Assembly (NCBI GenBank): GCA_030248295.1
Contig: JASANH010000781.1
Location: 558,001 to 622,000 of the forward strand
DNA: 64,000 nucleotides
Reading direction: 5' to 3'
Source of the DNA: Mesodorylaimus sp. YZB2_4
Taxonomy: Eukaryota; Nematoda; Enoplea; Dorylaimida; Dorylaimidae
Shown piece after piece: positions 1 through 11,824 of this stretch. Position 1 is the stretch's first letter, and the number at the start of each line of letters is the position of its first letter. Under the pieces are notes generated by a model. The model worked only from the letters and a program-made list of their open reading frames with translations, had not been told where the DNA came from and did no database searches. The translations under genes were made by a program, and so were the position numbers.

Positions 1-1350
1 ATCTACTAGAAACCGGATAGAAGATACCAGAAAAAGGACTTGAGGACCTTTCATAAACTTGTCAATTGTCAAGTTGATGAAACATTACTCTCTGAAAATA
101 GACTGGTTTCTTCATTGCAACTGCTACTTCAAAAGTTTTTAAATGGCCTAGTTTTGTGGTGTACGCACTGCAGGCGGGTAACTCTGGGTGAGAGCAGTTC
201 GCTTGTTCGACGCAGCCCATAGCAGTCACTTCGGGATAGTTCCACTTGGATTTCGGAAAAGACCCAACGGGGCAGGAAATGTCGATAGTACAAAGGTGAA
301 GCTTCTAAAGATCGTCTCAGCTTCTGCGCCTACACCTTTGAGATTTTGAGATGGTCCCTTTCAACATATGTTCAGATAGCCTGCAAATCAGTCACTGGCG
401 ATGGCCCCTGAACCGCGGTCGCATGATGTTGGGTCATAAACCGCTGTGTGAATAAGTTTTCGCAAATCCCATATTACAGAACACGACAGCGACGAGACGA
501 TGACTCTATTTGCGAAAATTTTGAGATGGTCCCCAGCTTCAATGGCTCAGGGGTCCTCGCGGTAACCAGGCAATCGACCGTAACGTGCTGTGCAAATATC
601 TTCGCTCGCTGGCGCAACCGCTACTACAAGCAGGTAATCTTTGGAGATGATCCCTTATACTATATGCCAAAATATGAGATGGTCCCTAGCACAATAGTGC
701 AGAGATGCTGCAGTGCTCACGCTAGTCAGTGAAAATGCCTCTAGCCTACCATGCGCACAGACCTTAATATAGGTACGCACTGTACATTATAATCTCTTGG
801 TATTTATGAGATAGTCCCTACAGAGATCCTGCCGTACATAATATTCTTACTCGTAATGGCCCCCAAATATTTTGGTGCACAGCCGCTACTACAGCTGGTA
901 ATCTTTGGAGATGATCCCTAATATGCCAAAATATGAGATGGTCCCTAGCACAATAGTGCAGAGATGCTGCAGTGCTCACGCTAGTCAGTGGAAATGCCCC
1001 TAACCTAGCAAGCGCACAGACATTCATGAGATTGTCCCCGCAGAGATACTGCTGTACCCAATATTCTTACTCGGAATGACCTCTAACAATATTTTGGCGC
1101 ACAACCGCTACTACAACAAACAGTATAACCTTTCAAAATGAACCCTATTCTGCAAAAATTCTGAGATGGTTTCTCGCCAAGAAAGTTCAGAAAAGCGTCC
1201 TGGTTAGTTGCGAAGTATGACCATTCATACGATCCCTGACACCACGACGGTTACAGTAGAGATATCTCCCAGCAGCGGAATCTTTGCAAGTTCCACTGCA
1301 CCGCAATCACTGAACTTGCTTTTTCTTGATTGCACACAAATTACAGCCAT
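1..1350. repeat. Decayed tandem repeat array upstream of the DEG/ENaC gene
   Basis: No gene is seen. From about 330 to 1185 a unit of roughly 220-270 bp recurs in degenerate form. The landmark CCGCTACTACA occurs near 617, 884 and 1103. The phrase GAGATGGTCCC recurs near 343, 524, 677 and 936. The best-matching pair is about 613-765 and 880-1022, which share a long block ending in the AGTGCTCACGCTAGTCAGTG sequence. Short open frames here are not coding-like. Confidence 0.6.
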
Positions 1351-3054
1351 TTACACTAGCCGTCTTTTTAAAAGCGTCTTTAATTTCGTATCCATATTTC
1401 TTATTGATTTTTCTAAATTATCCATCTTATCATTTTGTATTTTTTGCTCCTGTCTCAAATATCTTTCAATCCTTTCCATCCTTTCGTACACGTCCAGTCC
1501 CCTCGTTCCTGTTATCACGTTCAATTCATAATTTATATTCGGATAATTTGGCCCATGATCCAATCGACTGTTATTTTCAAATTCTTTTAAAGCATTGTGT
1601 CTTAAATTTTTGAATTTCCGTTTAATATAAAAATTAATAGCATCAGCGAGATATCCAACTAATGCTAACCCACTGATGCCCATGTACATTCCAAATATAC
1701 CAGCCATATTCGACACAAATTGTTCCCAAGTTTGTTTGATTGTCACATTGAATTCGATATATGGCGAGACGATAGGCGTTACATAAAAATCCAATATTCT
1801 ATATTGAAAACCATACAAAACTTCCCGAGTAATATGCCATTGATAAGTGAGAAATTCGCAAGGATTATTACAATTTATAGCTTTACAATTTTCATCCACT
1901 TCAATTAAATTTACACAATTTATTTGCCACAAACTATTATTGCAATATGGTAAATAAGAATAAGCGACAAGAGGTTTCGATTTTCTAAACGGAAATGCAA
2001 TACATTGGCAATATTCAGCAATATTCCACACGACACAGTCGCTAATACAATCTTCTACAGTACTCGCCCGATAACATTCTTCTCCTGGCCGACCACGAAC
2101 AATGGAAAGCAAAGAATATTTTAAATTTAATATTTCCTTGACATCAGTAAATCTTGGACCCGAATCTGAAGTGGCCAACGTGTCGTCCGAAATAGAATCA
2201 CCTAATGGCCAATTTAATAAACCAGTACCATCAAAAATTGTGAAATAATTTGATTGATTAAAAAAAGGTATTCTATTGTATAAAATTGGAGAATTGGCGT
2301 AAGATTTTACTGCCATGGCTAAACCATTTTCAGAAAGAGGCAATTGAAAACAGAATCCTTTATTGAATGTATGCGATGGAACTTGACGTAATATTTTTAC
2401 GCATAAATTATAATTTTCTTTATAACCAAGTTTTTCAGAATCAAATCGAGTGAATTCACAAATATAAAGGAGTATATGATCGTATAAAAGTTCAAGTTGC
2501 TCTTTCTCTAATTTTATTTCTTCAAGATCAAATAAATCATAATAATCTGCTCTTCGACCATATTTATAAAAACTACCAACTTGTGTAAAAAAATTCCAAA
2601 CAGCATCAATAATTGGTCGATTCCATGCAATATTTTTTGTGTCAAAAATTTTTATTGATTCATTGAAATCAATTTTTATGAGTTTTTTAAATAAGATAAC
2701 ACCTACATCGATTTGCCCAGTAATATTTTCTTTTTGTAAATCAAGAAAATTTTTTGCTAAATTTTGTAATAACTTTTTAGTTTCTTGTGTGTCATAAGTT
2801 TGAGTGGCATTTGGATTAAGAGCTTCGGCCACGCGGTGCAATGAAGAATGACGTGGAATGCAAAGGACCAAGGATGGCGGCCTGATTGTTCGATTATTAG
2901 CACGCACATTCATGACTGCCCCTTCATTATCGTTGTAATATCGGTCTATCAAAGGTAGGACATCTTTTATGGTCAAACCAGAAAATATCACAAATCCAAC
3001 TGACCAAAAAATTATTTTTACTGAATCCGATAGACGTACTAGAATTTTCTTCAT
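1351..3054 (-). CDS. DEG/ENaC (degenerin-type) cation channel subunit, single exon
   Basis: Predicted subunit of a trimeric amiloride-sensitive type sodium/cation channel of the plasma membrane. From the ATG at 3054 it encodes 567 residues. TM1 lies about residues 12-35 and is followed by the family's PPSLVLC stretch. A cysteine-rich extracellular domain follows, with the closely spaced C..C pairs of the thumb/palm (GEECYR, EDCISDC, YCQCIAFPF, NCNNPCE). TM2 is about residues 448-476 with GIFGMYMGISGLALVGYLAD, including the GxS-type selectivity filter (GIS). The 87-residue cytoplasmic tail ends in a charged heptad-like coiled coil. The frame stays open upstream through a GTG at 3093 to a stop near 3141. 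The usual N-terminal His-Gly gating motif is missing, so a short upstream exon joined at an AG near 3094-3105 is possible. Family call is firm; the exact paralogue is not recognised. Confidence 0.88.
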   Translation of the reverse strand: MKKILVRLSDSVKIIFWSVGFVIFSGLTIKDVLPLIDRYYNDNEGAVMNVRANNRTIRPPSLVLCIPRHSSLHRVAEALNPNATQTYDTQETKKLLQNLAKNFLDLQKENITGQIDVGVILFKKLIKIDFNESIKIFDTKNIAWNRPIIDAVWNFFTQVGSFYKYGRRADYYDLFDLEEIKLEKEQLELLYDHILLYICEFTRFDSEKLGYKENYNLCVKILRQVPSHTFNKGFCFQLPLSENGLAMAVKSYANSPILYNRIPFFNQSNYFTIFDGTGLLNWPLGDSISDDTLATSDSGPRFTDVKEILNLKYSLLSIVRGRPGEECYRASTVEDCISDCVVWNIAEYCQCIAFPFRKSKPLVAYSYLPYCNNSLWQINCVNLIEVDENCKAINCNNPCEFLTYQWHITREVLYGFQYRILDFYVTPIVSPYIEFNVTIKQTWEQFVSNMAGIFGMYMGISGLALVGYLADAINFYIKRKFKNLRHNALKEFENNSRLDHGPNYPNINYELNVITGTRGLDVYERMERIERYLRQEQKIQNDKMDNLEKSIRNMDTKLKTLLKRRLV

Positions 3055-3390
3055 AGCAACTCGCCTTGCACTTAAAGAATTTATTCGAGCCACTATGAAA
3101 CTGGCGTGTGAAGGAAAAGAGCAATTACAGTCAGCAGTCGATTAAAGCCTGTTCACTCTCATTTTTCTAATTTTAATTTTCAAAGCGGTTAGCTGACAGA
3201 AAAGTGAGGTGGAAAACATGGCTAAATAATTGAGTAATTTGATGATATTAAAAAACGAAACCCGTGCTATGCATTAGGGGCATACAGCGAACTCGCACAG
3301 GTGCATATACTCGTATTTTCGAAAACCATTTTTTAGCGCAGAAAACTGCTTTTTTATATCCCGCGATAAGGGAAGGAGATTAGGAGCGGC

Positions 3391-3575
3391 AGCGCATCGG
3401 TATTCGTCTCTCCGTATTGCTTGGGGGGGGGGCGATTGGCCGGGTTCGATCCCCAGTCATGGAGGTCGGTTTGTGAACCATAACCCCTGGCCAGGCCGTG
3501 GGTGACTGGTCGCCTGGTGCCGTCGAGGTGCTCCGAGTGGAGAGACTGAAGCCAGAGGAGCACCGGCTGAAAAAA
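3391..3575 (+). repeat. tRNA-derived SINE, copy 1
   Basis: Contains a recognisable RNA polymerase III B box within GGCCGGGTTCGATCCCC (about 3437-3453). It shares several blocks in the same order with 31112-31320: a 20-nt block ending in CCGTATTGCTTGGG, then GGTCGGTTTGYGAACC, then CCAGGCCGTGGGTGACT, then a CGAGGTG block. A G-run (about 3421-3430) interrupts it. The pattern of a tRNA-like head and a non-tRNA body, in two dispersed copies, fits a SINE. Confidence 0.6.
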
Positions 3576-3594
3576 ATTCGGACCCCATAAATTT

Positions 3595-3730
3595 TAGCGG
3601 TCATTTCTGTACTTTTAAAATTGTTTTAGACCAAAAACTAAGAAAGCCATGGTTTTTTGACCAAAAGTGACCACTTTCTACCTTTAAAGTGCTATATTTA
3701 TATATATAGGCATATTATGAACATTTAAAC
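3595..3730 (+). repeat. Partial copy of the outer arm of the 5-7 kb foldback element
   Basis: Matches 6895-7010 in the same orientation and 5090-5215 in inverted orientation: a block with TTGTTTTAGACC, GACCAAAAGTGACCACTTT and TTTAAAGTGCTATATTT. It is a third, truncated arm of the same element family. Confidence 0.65.
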
Positions 3731-3954
3731 GAGGGAAAGTCAGTTCTTTCATGCATTGCGATCCTAACAGCTCAATTAGCAACAGGACCTTCAAATTAAG
3801 CTGGATTTGATACCAGCAATATTCACACAAAGAAATTTTTTTCCCTTTTTTTAGCCAGGTTTAATCACAAAGAAATTTGGTTTTTTCCACTAATTATTTT
3901 CACACTATCTCGGTGCTACAAATCCAATTTTAACGAAATTCTAAAGCATGATCA

Positions 3955-4110
3955 GCGAGGACACAGGAAAGGCGGGTAATTCAAAGTTTTAAACCTTAAA
4001 ATGCAGTCTCTCGCAATTTTTCCTGATTTTGGCACCTAAATTCAGGTTTTCACTGAATCAGATTTTCCAGCAACTTTTAGAATTTCCTGGCTTTTCCAGG
4101 TTTTCTGGAA
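3955..4110. repeat. Dispersed repeat with AAAGGCGGGTAATTCAAA core, copy 1
   Basis: The same ordered blocks (AAAGGCGGRTGATTCAAA, then a Met-less AAACCTCAAAATGCAG-like stretch, then TTTCCTGATTTTGGC, then TTTTCCAGGTTTT) recur at about 12130-12297, 12300-12440 and 14325-14472. No coding potential. Confidence 0.5.
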
Positions 4111-4111
4111 A

Positions 4112-4960
4112 GAATAATATTTGGGTGATTTCGTACGCAAAATACAAAGAAATTTAATTTTTCCGCAATGTCTAAAAGCAGGTTTAGTTTGTTTAACTAT
4201 CGCCCCCTTAAAATGCATTAACAACATTTCAGTCTCAAAAAGCTCCTGTTCTTAGTTAAATTTTTTTTGTAAAAATCAAGGCTATTGACTGGAATTTTAG
4301 TCCTAATGAGCTTAGCTTAAAAAAACCCCAAGATAATCAATTTCTGTTCTTTGCAAAGGTTTTGAGCATATTTGAAGCAAATGCATTTTATGCCCAGTGG
4401 TTGAGCCTGGGGACAGCCCGATCGATTTGGTGCCACACAAAAACAAACATTCCCCCATTCCGTTTTTAGAAGCCGTAGAAAGTAAACTGAGAAACGTGTC
4501 GACTAATAAAAGTCTAGTGGTCAAAAAACTAATTTTTCTAAAACGCACACTTGAGCGGGAATTCAAAAAAAGTTTTTTCTACCTTTGATTGCATGACGTA
4601 CACGCATGAAGCGTGTTCACTGGATTGAGTATTCGTGCAAAGGCACACGAATAATTGACTTTGGATCTCGGACAATCTCGAGTGCATGGCCGTGTTGACA
4701 CTAGCACTCGAATGGACGGACGTATTTTGGAGAAAATTCGAATGCCATTACGAGCCTTGTTTGCCTATCGACGATTTCAATCCTTTAGTCGGGACTAAAG
4801 GTCTCTAAGAAATGTGTACGTCAACGTGCGACTCGTATTTATGTTGCATTTCCGCCATGAAGTGCCGCTATATATTTAAAAATCGGGGGGGGGGGGTGAA
4901 AGGTTTGAACTTTTATGTTGCTGATATGTTTCTGCAACTTGGCTTTTTGAGAATGCGCGG
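4112..4960. other. Intergenic, no gene seen
   Basis: Only short incidental open frames. A G-run at about 4886-4895 is the only notable feature before the foldback element. Confidence 0.5.
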
Positions 4961-4964
4961 GAAT

Positions 4965-7132
4965 TTAAGAGGGGGTTTCTGAGAGACTCGACCCATATGG
5001 AATATCCTTTGCAAGTGGACTTTTTTGACCCCTTTTTTATTTGCTCTTTCGAAAGTACTCACAAAACTGATTGTCTTGGTGGGAGTAAACTTTTATTAAT
5101 GTGCCTATATATGGAAATATAGCACTTTAAAGGTGAGAAGTGGTCACTTTTGATCAAAAAACCATGACTTTCTTAGTTTTTAGTCTAAAACAATTTTTAG
5201 AAGTACAGAAATGACAGCTAAATTTCAAGGAATCCGAATCTTTTTTTAATATTAGCCTAGCTACAATTGTTCATGAGATATTCGGGAAAAACCATTCGTG
5301 ATCAGCCGTGATCAGGCAAATAATCGATTATGGGTGAAATATTAAAGCCAAGTCTCCCTGTCTTTTTATGAATTAAAATAGTAGCCTAGGGTCAGACCAT
5401 TATAAAACGACCCGAATTTCCGCACTACGGACCACAGTTATTGTGCACATAGCCGATAACTGCGCTCCATTTCGCCAATTTTAGCTAAGCATGATCGATC
5501 GATGGCTGTTGATTATTCGCGCCGATCAGTAATGGCCTATCTTTTAGCTTTTAAAAAGAGCTTTAAAATGCTTTTTTCTGCGTCAAAACTCGTTGATTTT
5601 TATCCGAGATATTGAAGAAAACTCAAAGTCCGCAAAAGTGCTTGCAGAGCGACCTTTTGAATTTCCCGCCCGCGTGCCGCTCATGGAAATCGCCAGTTAT
5701 TAGCGACCGGGGCCCGACCCCGACCCCGAAAAATTATGGTCGGGGTCGGGGTTATAAAATTGTATATGAAATTATGAATTTTTTGCTAACAGCATTGCAA
5801 CCATGAATCTTCTTGAGCTAGATATAAAAAGTATACCTCTGACAAGCACTTCAAAACTGCGCAGTAGATTGTGATATTTTGTCTTTACATCAATGAAGCT
5901 TAAGTTATGTTTTTGAAATACAATTTGCGCTATTCGGCTACAACAGTCTGCATTTTTATGCTTCAGCGAAGAAAGCGGGTGAAAATGAGGAAAATTCTGA
6001 TGAGGAGCAAAATATAGAATCTGATCGTGAGCCAGAGGGTGTATCTGGTGACGATGACCAATAGGAGTAAAGATAATTGCATGAAGAATCATATACACGT
6101 AGTTTATAACTTGGGCTCTTATTTTCATTCGGTATCTATCATATTAGAAATGCATGATTGGCCGTCTAAAATTTTGTCGTTATTTCTGAGAATATCAGTG
6201 ACATACGCTAAAAGTATTCTGCACATGCACTAAATCCATTAGGCTTAAAAACTCAAACCCAATTACCACCCCCGACCCCGACCCCGGAAATAGATGACCC
6301 TGGTCGAACGCTACCAGTTATTCATAACTTTTTCGCTACGCTTAATTTCTATTTCGTACTGGAGTATCTGTCTTTCATGAAAACTAAGAAAAGTTATAAA
6401 TTTAGTGGCTATTTCCAGAGTAAGCAGCCCGAACCGCTCTTATGTCATAACCAGCACGCGGGCGGGAAATTCAAAAGGTGTGTACTACGAGCACTCTTGC
6501 TGACTTTGAATTTTCTTCAATATCTCAAGCAAAAATCAACTAGGTTTGACGCAGAGAAAAGCATTCTAAAGCTCTTCTCAAGGGCTACAAGCTAGGTCAT
6601 TACTGATCAGCACGAGTAACTGCCAGGATTATCGATCATGATTAGCTAAAATTGGAGAAATGGGGCACAGTTATCGGCCATGTGCACAATAACTGTGGTC
6701 CTCAGTGTGGAAATTCGGGTTGTTTTATCATGGTCTGACCCTAGGCTACTATTTTGATTAAAAAAGACAAGGAGACTTCGCTTTAATATTTCACCCATAA
6801 TCGATTATTTGCCTGATCACGGCTGATCACGAATGGTTTTCCCCGAATATCTCATGAACGGTTTTAGCTAGGCTAAATGTAGCGGTTTTTTCTGTTTTTT
6901 TTTAAAATTGTTTTAGACCCAAAACTAAGAGAGTCATGGGTTTTTGACCAAAAGTGACCACTTTTTACCTTTAAAGTGCTATATTTCCATATATAGGAAT
7001 ATTATAAAAATTACTTCCGCCAGGACAATCAGTTTTGTGAGTACTTTCGAAAGAGAAAATAAAAAAGGGGGCAAAAAAGTCGACTGGCCAGCCCCGGGTC
7101 GAGTCTTTCAGAAACCTCTCAAAATTTTGCTA
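4965..7132. mobile_element. Foldback-type element with ~650-bp inverted arms
   Basis: The left arm (about 4965-5720) is matched by the inverted right arm (about 6290-7132). Matching landmarks include GAAAGTACTCACAAAACTGA and its complement near 7025, GTGATCAGCCGTGATCAGGC and its complement near 6810, and TTTGAATTTCCCGCCCGCGTG and its complement near 6465. The arms carry scattered mismatches, so the element is not recent. The centre starts with a GC-rich hairpin of CCCCGACCCCG / CGGGGTCGGGG (5713-5752). It also holds a short acidic open stretch on the + strand (about 5945-6064, ending in TAG) that may be a captured exon. No transposase is seen; it is a non-autonomous element. Confidence 0.75.
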
Positions 7133-9390
7133 TTTTGCCAGTACGAGATATACTGTATTTTTAGAATGATTTGAAAGCTCGAAGAAGCGGGACTTGAAGT
7201 TTTTTAAAGAATGGGCGGAAATTTCAAATTTTGCCCTTGTACATATATTCCGCACGTGTCCTCGAAACGTGCTCTTCTATCATTCTAGTCTTCGAATGGC
7301 CGAATAGACCGAGACCTCGATTCTTAAAGATGGCTTTTCTTTCTCCTAATTTCTTCATATATGGGCCGTTCGATAGAAGATGTGTCAATGTATGCGACAA
7401 TGATTTTCTAGTACTTTGATCCGAGGTGACACTCGGGTGGGAAGCTAGTTAAAATGCGCATGTCACCCAATCTTTTGCCATTTGCTGGCCTCGTTTTCTT
7501 CTCCCCTTCGCCTTATGCACACTCAATTTGAGGGGTTTGACGAAGGCGCGACCTGGTCGACTCGCATTGTGCCCTATTTGTTGACGGACAGAGTCGGGGG
7601 TGAAGATGGCTTGCTCACCCGCATGACAAGGCGCAGGTATTTTCTTTCATTCGCCTCCTTTTCAAGTGCAAACTGCACGTTTTTCCATTTTCGGTCATTT
7701 GGAACGTGCATTGACGCGTGTCACCTCGCATCCAAACCCAAGCACCCTTTATTACTAAGTCATGCGTAATCGATTATTACCTGCCATTCTTAAATTTTAA
7801 GTAATGTGTAATTTTCAGAGCAAAGAAAAGATGTTTGAACAAATTTTCAGGAATGGTAGGATTAGTTCCAGTTCAGAGAGTGTAAAGAAGTCAGACGATG
7901 CGAACTGGCGTGAATGTTAAAAATTAGTACTATTTTCATTTTACAATGACTTTTGACAATGTGAAAATGGATTAGTCAATTTAGATTTGGGCGAGGGAAT
8001 TTTCAGAGAAATGGAAAGTTTTGGAATTTTTAGTATGTGCGATTATGCCAGCTCCACTAATGAGCAGTCAGTGACGAGGGAAGAGGGAAATCCCAATTTT
8101 TAGTTGATAGAGGTATAAAAATTTTTTATAGTTTTATGTGTACGAGTTAAAAACTTAATCATTTTTCTTTATAATAATCACAGAATTTTCCCAGTGCGCA
8201 TGAAATATATGAAAAATTGCAACATTGATATGCGCAAGTTTTCGCTGCGCTTGATTTTTTCGAACTTTTGGCGGGAGTTTCAAAATTTTTGATATGTGTG
8301 ACACGAGCACTGCAGCATGGATTTTCGTTTGGCTTTTTTCTTATGGAAGGTACAAAATGGAAGAACTGTCAAAGGTTTCTTATTCTTTAATTTGACCTCG
8401 AAGTCTTTATTCGCACCCCTAATTACAGCAGACTGTCCGCCTTGATTTAGAGGGTCCAAAATGAGGACTCCGCCATATGGCATAATGTAAAATGCAAAGT
8501 GGTATTGATCAAGGTTGATTGTTATTGTTGATCCTTTTTGTCCACTGCGGCATCGACTGACTGACTGCTGGCCAGTACAATGGGGTCGTATTATGGGCAG
8601 ACGCTGCCTACTCCTCAGGTTTTGCTTGCCTACAGTCCATGTTCCTCCGACACGGCCATTGTGACGCGAATGGGCGGGGACACAGAGCAGACAGCATTTG
8701 GCAATTTCTATTTACCATTCGTTTCTTCATTTCAGTCGCTCGCCTTCCTCTCGGGAAGACTAGGCGTGTTTAGTAGAAGCCGTGGCCATGCTGGCGTTGG
8801 TCTCTCGGGGGCGTGCTTGCGTTGTTTTCCTTTCCCACCGAGCCCCTCTACCTTTCACCAATGTAATTCGATAGCCGCCTGGCTCGCTCGATCGAACAGA
8901 ACCTGCTAGCAAGGAATGGCAGTCCGTTGCGGACGTAGGTAGGGCACTGGTCGCGGTCCAGTGCCAGCAAGGAAGCCTGGTTGGGGGATCATTTTTGGTA
9001 ATTTATTGACAAAGCTTCGAATAGTGACCGAGTTATTTGAATCTTGGGTGCGAGGTGAATCAAGTTTGGTCTTGTTTAGTGACGTTCGCTGGCGATGACG
9101 TCGTGGGGGTCGAGTCTGGTGCAGGTGGGCATAGCCAAGTATGAGGGTCGAAACCTTGCTTATGATCAGTAGGTGAGTTAGACCAGGCTGTATCTCATTT
9201 TGGCAGGTGATCGGCTGCGGATGCAATGACTTGCTTACTGTAGTGGTCATTATCCAGGGTTCACCCATTCGGACACCATCTGCTCGCTGCCGTGCATTTA
9301 CGTGACCACGTGACCACCTCTGACCTACCTACTGTACCTACCACCACACATACACCCACCTCACCAGGCACCTTGCAACCACCCGCTCCT
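7133..9390. other. Intergenic, no convincing gene
   Basis: Open frames up to 109 codons occur (for example 8580-8909 on +) but none shows recognisable domains, splice sites or a plausible start context. Nothing else was identified. Confidence 0.4.
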
Positions 9391-9416
9391 ATCTTTGCAG
9401 ATCTGCGACCACCATT

Positions 9417-9815
9417 ATGTCCACTTTGGACCATCAACGCGTGAACCATGCGGCCAGTGGTCAGCCCCCAGTCGAAGGTCAGTTACGCGAATACTTATGC
9501 AAATTAGAACCAATGCGTATTCCTCGACCAAAATGCGCTGGCATGCAATTCGTGCAAACATCTGGACGACAAGGATTTTATTTGAGCTTACGTCGTAAAG
9601 AACAGAAATCGCACACTGCACTGTCAGCCCTGACATTTCAACCCCCATCAGCCAACCCTGGCGATCGTACCCTAAACGGCAATGGCGACCACCATTTCGA
9701 ACATCGCCTCAACGAGGCCACGTCCACTTTATCACTATCTGCAAATGGGCGTCATCACGCCGTCGATCAAGCAGCCAAGAATGCCCGTCAACCCATGGCC
9801 AAAATGTCAGCTTAG
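9417..9815 (+). CDS. Possible small orphan protein, 132 residues
   Basis: An ATG at 9417 opens a 132-codon frame ending in TAG. A TCTTTGCAG acceptor lies at about 9392-9400, only 17 nt upstream, which would suit a spliced leader or a 5'UTR intron. The product is hydrophilic, with a basic N-terminal half (YLCKLEPMRIPRPKCAG, LSLRRKEQKSH) and a Ser/Ala/Asn/His-rich C-terminal half. It has no signal peptide, membrane segment or recognised domain. The opposite strand is also open over part of this stretch, so coding is not certain. Function unknown. Confidence 0.35.
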   Translation: MSTLDHQRVNHAASGQPPVEGQLREYLCKLEPMRIPRPKCAGMQFVQTSGRQGFYLSLRRKEQKSHTALSALTFQPPSANPGDRTLNGNGDHHFEHRLNEATSTLSLSANGRHHAVDQAAKNARQPMAKMSA

Positions 9816-10634
9816 TCAACACAAGTGATCGATCGACGTATCACTTATCGATTATTCAATCGATCGATATTAATACGACTATCACTCGAGCATTATCGAT
9901 TAGTTGTATGGATTATCAATGCCCATACAAGGATGGTTTTATGTTCATACTGAGCGCGTGTTTTCGTCCTTCATTCTTGTCCGGGTTGACGAACCCGCCT
10001 CTTAGGCCAGGCCATATTTCCTCTTTTTCTATTCGTCATACAAAAATACAGATACGCCAGTGAATACCTGGTCACAATAGGACCATCCAAGCGTACACTT
10101 TGCTGGCCTCATAGACACGTAATCGAGCAGTGAAAGTGTTGTTCCATCACCGAGTTTACATTACGCCAACAACAAACATGACCACTATTGTCCAACTTAT
10201 TCAAAGTGATTTTTTCAAATTTGCGCTCTTTCCTCCATCTATTACACACAAGGAAAAAAAAGGAAGGACTCGAAGAGGATACACAACCCACTCGGGTAAC
10301 ACGGCACGATGAACTGTTCAGCCAGATAACCTAGAGACCAAGTGAACAGACTCGAAACGGTCACTCCATCACCTCATTCGATCTCCATCAGTTTGGCTTG
10401 CTGTTCCAATTTCTGTCGAGTTTGTTCATTCGACACTTGTTCATAGGTCAACAACGACACCCCCAGTTGATCTTCCTGAACAAGGAAACATTACTGAAGA
10501 GGGCACGCGTGAGGAACTGCTCTCTGCCTGTTTCCAAAAACAGTGGCCCCATAACTTGCTTCTTCCCCATGGGCCCTGACCCCGCACACAATTCCCTGAC
10601 AAATGCCACTCTAACATTCGAGATGTACCCATGA
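9816..10634. other. Intergenic, ATCGAT-rich start
   Basis: 9826-9905 is rich in overlapping ATCGAT/GATCGA words. The remainder shows no supported gene. Confidence 0.4.
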
Positions 10635-11258
10635 TTGTGAGACGATTCCACCTCACCCTGTCTTGGGGGGGGGGGGGGGGGGGGGAGGGGGTCGAATCAC
10701 TGAGACATGCGACGTTTCCACATGCGACGTTTCCTCACTGAGACGATTCTCCCACCGCGTCGTCCCCCCCCCCCACCATCAGTGTTGAGAAACTGCGGCT
10801 GTTCAAATTTTGAGCCTTCCTATAGGAATAAGTACTCATGCACAAATCTTCATGGCTTATCCTAAAAGACATGAAATACGCCTCAAATACTTCACTATTT
10901 TGTTGAATCATCGTTCGACTGCCATGCTCCAAAAGCCATGTTATGATAAGGCCTAAAATGCTTGGTCCTTGGACCATGCTCGCCTGGTTTAAGGACGAAG
11001 AAGACGAGCCTAATGTATCGTTAATGAGAAACTTGCTTTGCCAAAATCTGCAGCTGTCAGACTGGTGAATTCACCCAAGCCCTACTGCCTGAATCACACG
11101 CGTGCTGCCTTTTGAAGCCCAAGACGTACCTACCTCCAAATCAGGAGAAACTTACTGGAAGGGGGGGGGGACGACACGGTGGGGGAAACGCCGCATGTCT
11201 CACTGAGTCGTTTCCCCCCACGTAAGGGAAACGAATCAGTGGGGGAATCGTCACGGGA
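10635..11258. mobile_element. Foldback/MITE-like element with poly-G arms
   Basis: The ends are inverted copies (GTGAGACGATTCC at left, complement of GTGACGATTCCC at right). Inside, the left block at about 10690-10779 (ACTGAGACATGCGACGTTTCC, CCACCGCGTCGT, then a C-run) is mirrored at 11160-11222 (G-run, ACGACACGGTGGGGGAAACG, CATGTCTCACTGAGTCG). A long G-run at about 10664-10684 lies near the left end. No coding sequence. Confidence 0.6.
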
Positions 11259-11824
11259 CCGTACCCACAGGCCCTGCCACAGAAACTGCATACAGGTACC
11301 TAACAAGAGCGCACCCTGTGTCATATCAGTATCGACACTTGCCCATACAATTTGACATGTTACGTGCGCAACTTGACGCGGGACTTCACATAGACCCGTA
11401 TCCCGTAGGCATGCAGTACTGTAGATGGCCCGGTGTTTCAGTCCGTCCTATCCTACCACCCACGCATAAACTGTGCATGCGCATGGGGAAAAACGGGGTT
11501 ACCCTAGGTTTGGTCAGCATGTTTACCATCAAGATCTAACTAATCCCTAATTAATTAGCTAAGAATATGCCGTTAGCGCACTTCGTTACCCTGCTTCTGT
11601 AAAAATACCACTCCTCCACCAAATCAAATTTAAAAAATGGCGGGAAAATCTGCACCCTCAACAGCCGTCTCTTGCCTACACATATTACATGGTCAAACTA
11701 AAGTTTAGGAGCCCCTGTGCGCAGGCTGAATATAGCAGATTTTTTTCTACAAATCGCCAAGAGTCAAGAATTAGAGACGATGAAAAAATCTGTCGCACAG
11801 GACCCAAAACTTTTGCACATGACC
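11259..11824. other. 3' flank of the XPD gene
   Basis: No gene supported. If the last XPD exon splices at the GTTAGT at 11851-11846, an additional small terminal exon would lie here, but none was recognised. Confidence 0.4.

Noticed and set aside
1-1200. CRISPR-like array
   Set aside because: The repeats are 220-270 bp, degenerate, without spacers, and the DNA is eukaryotic.
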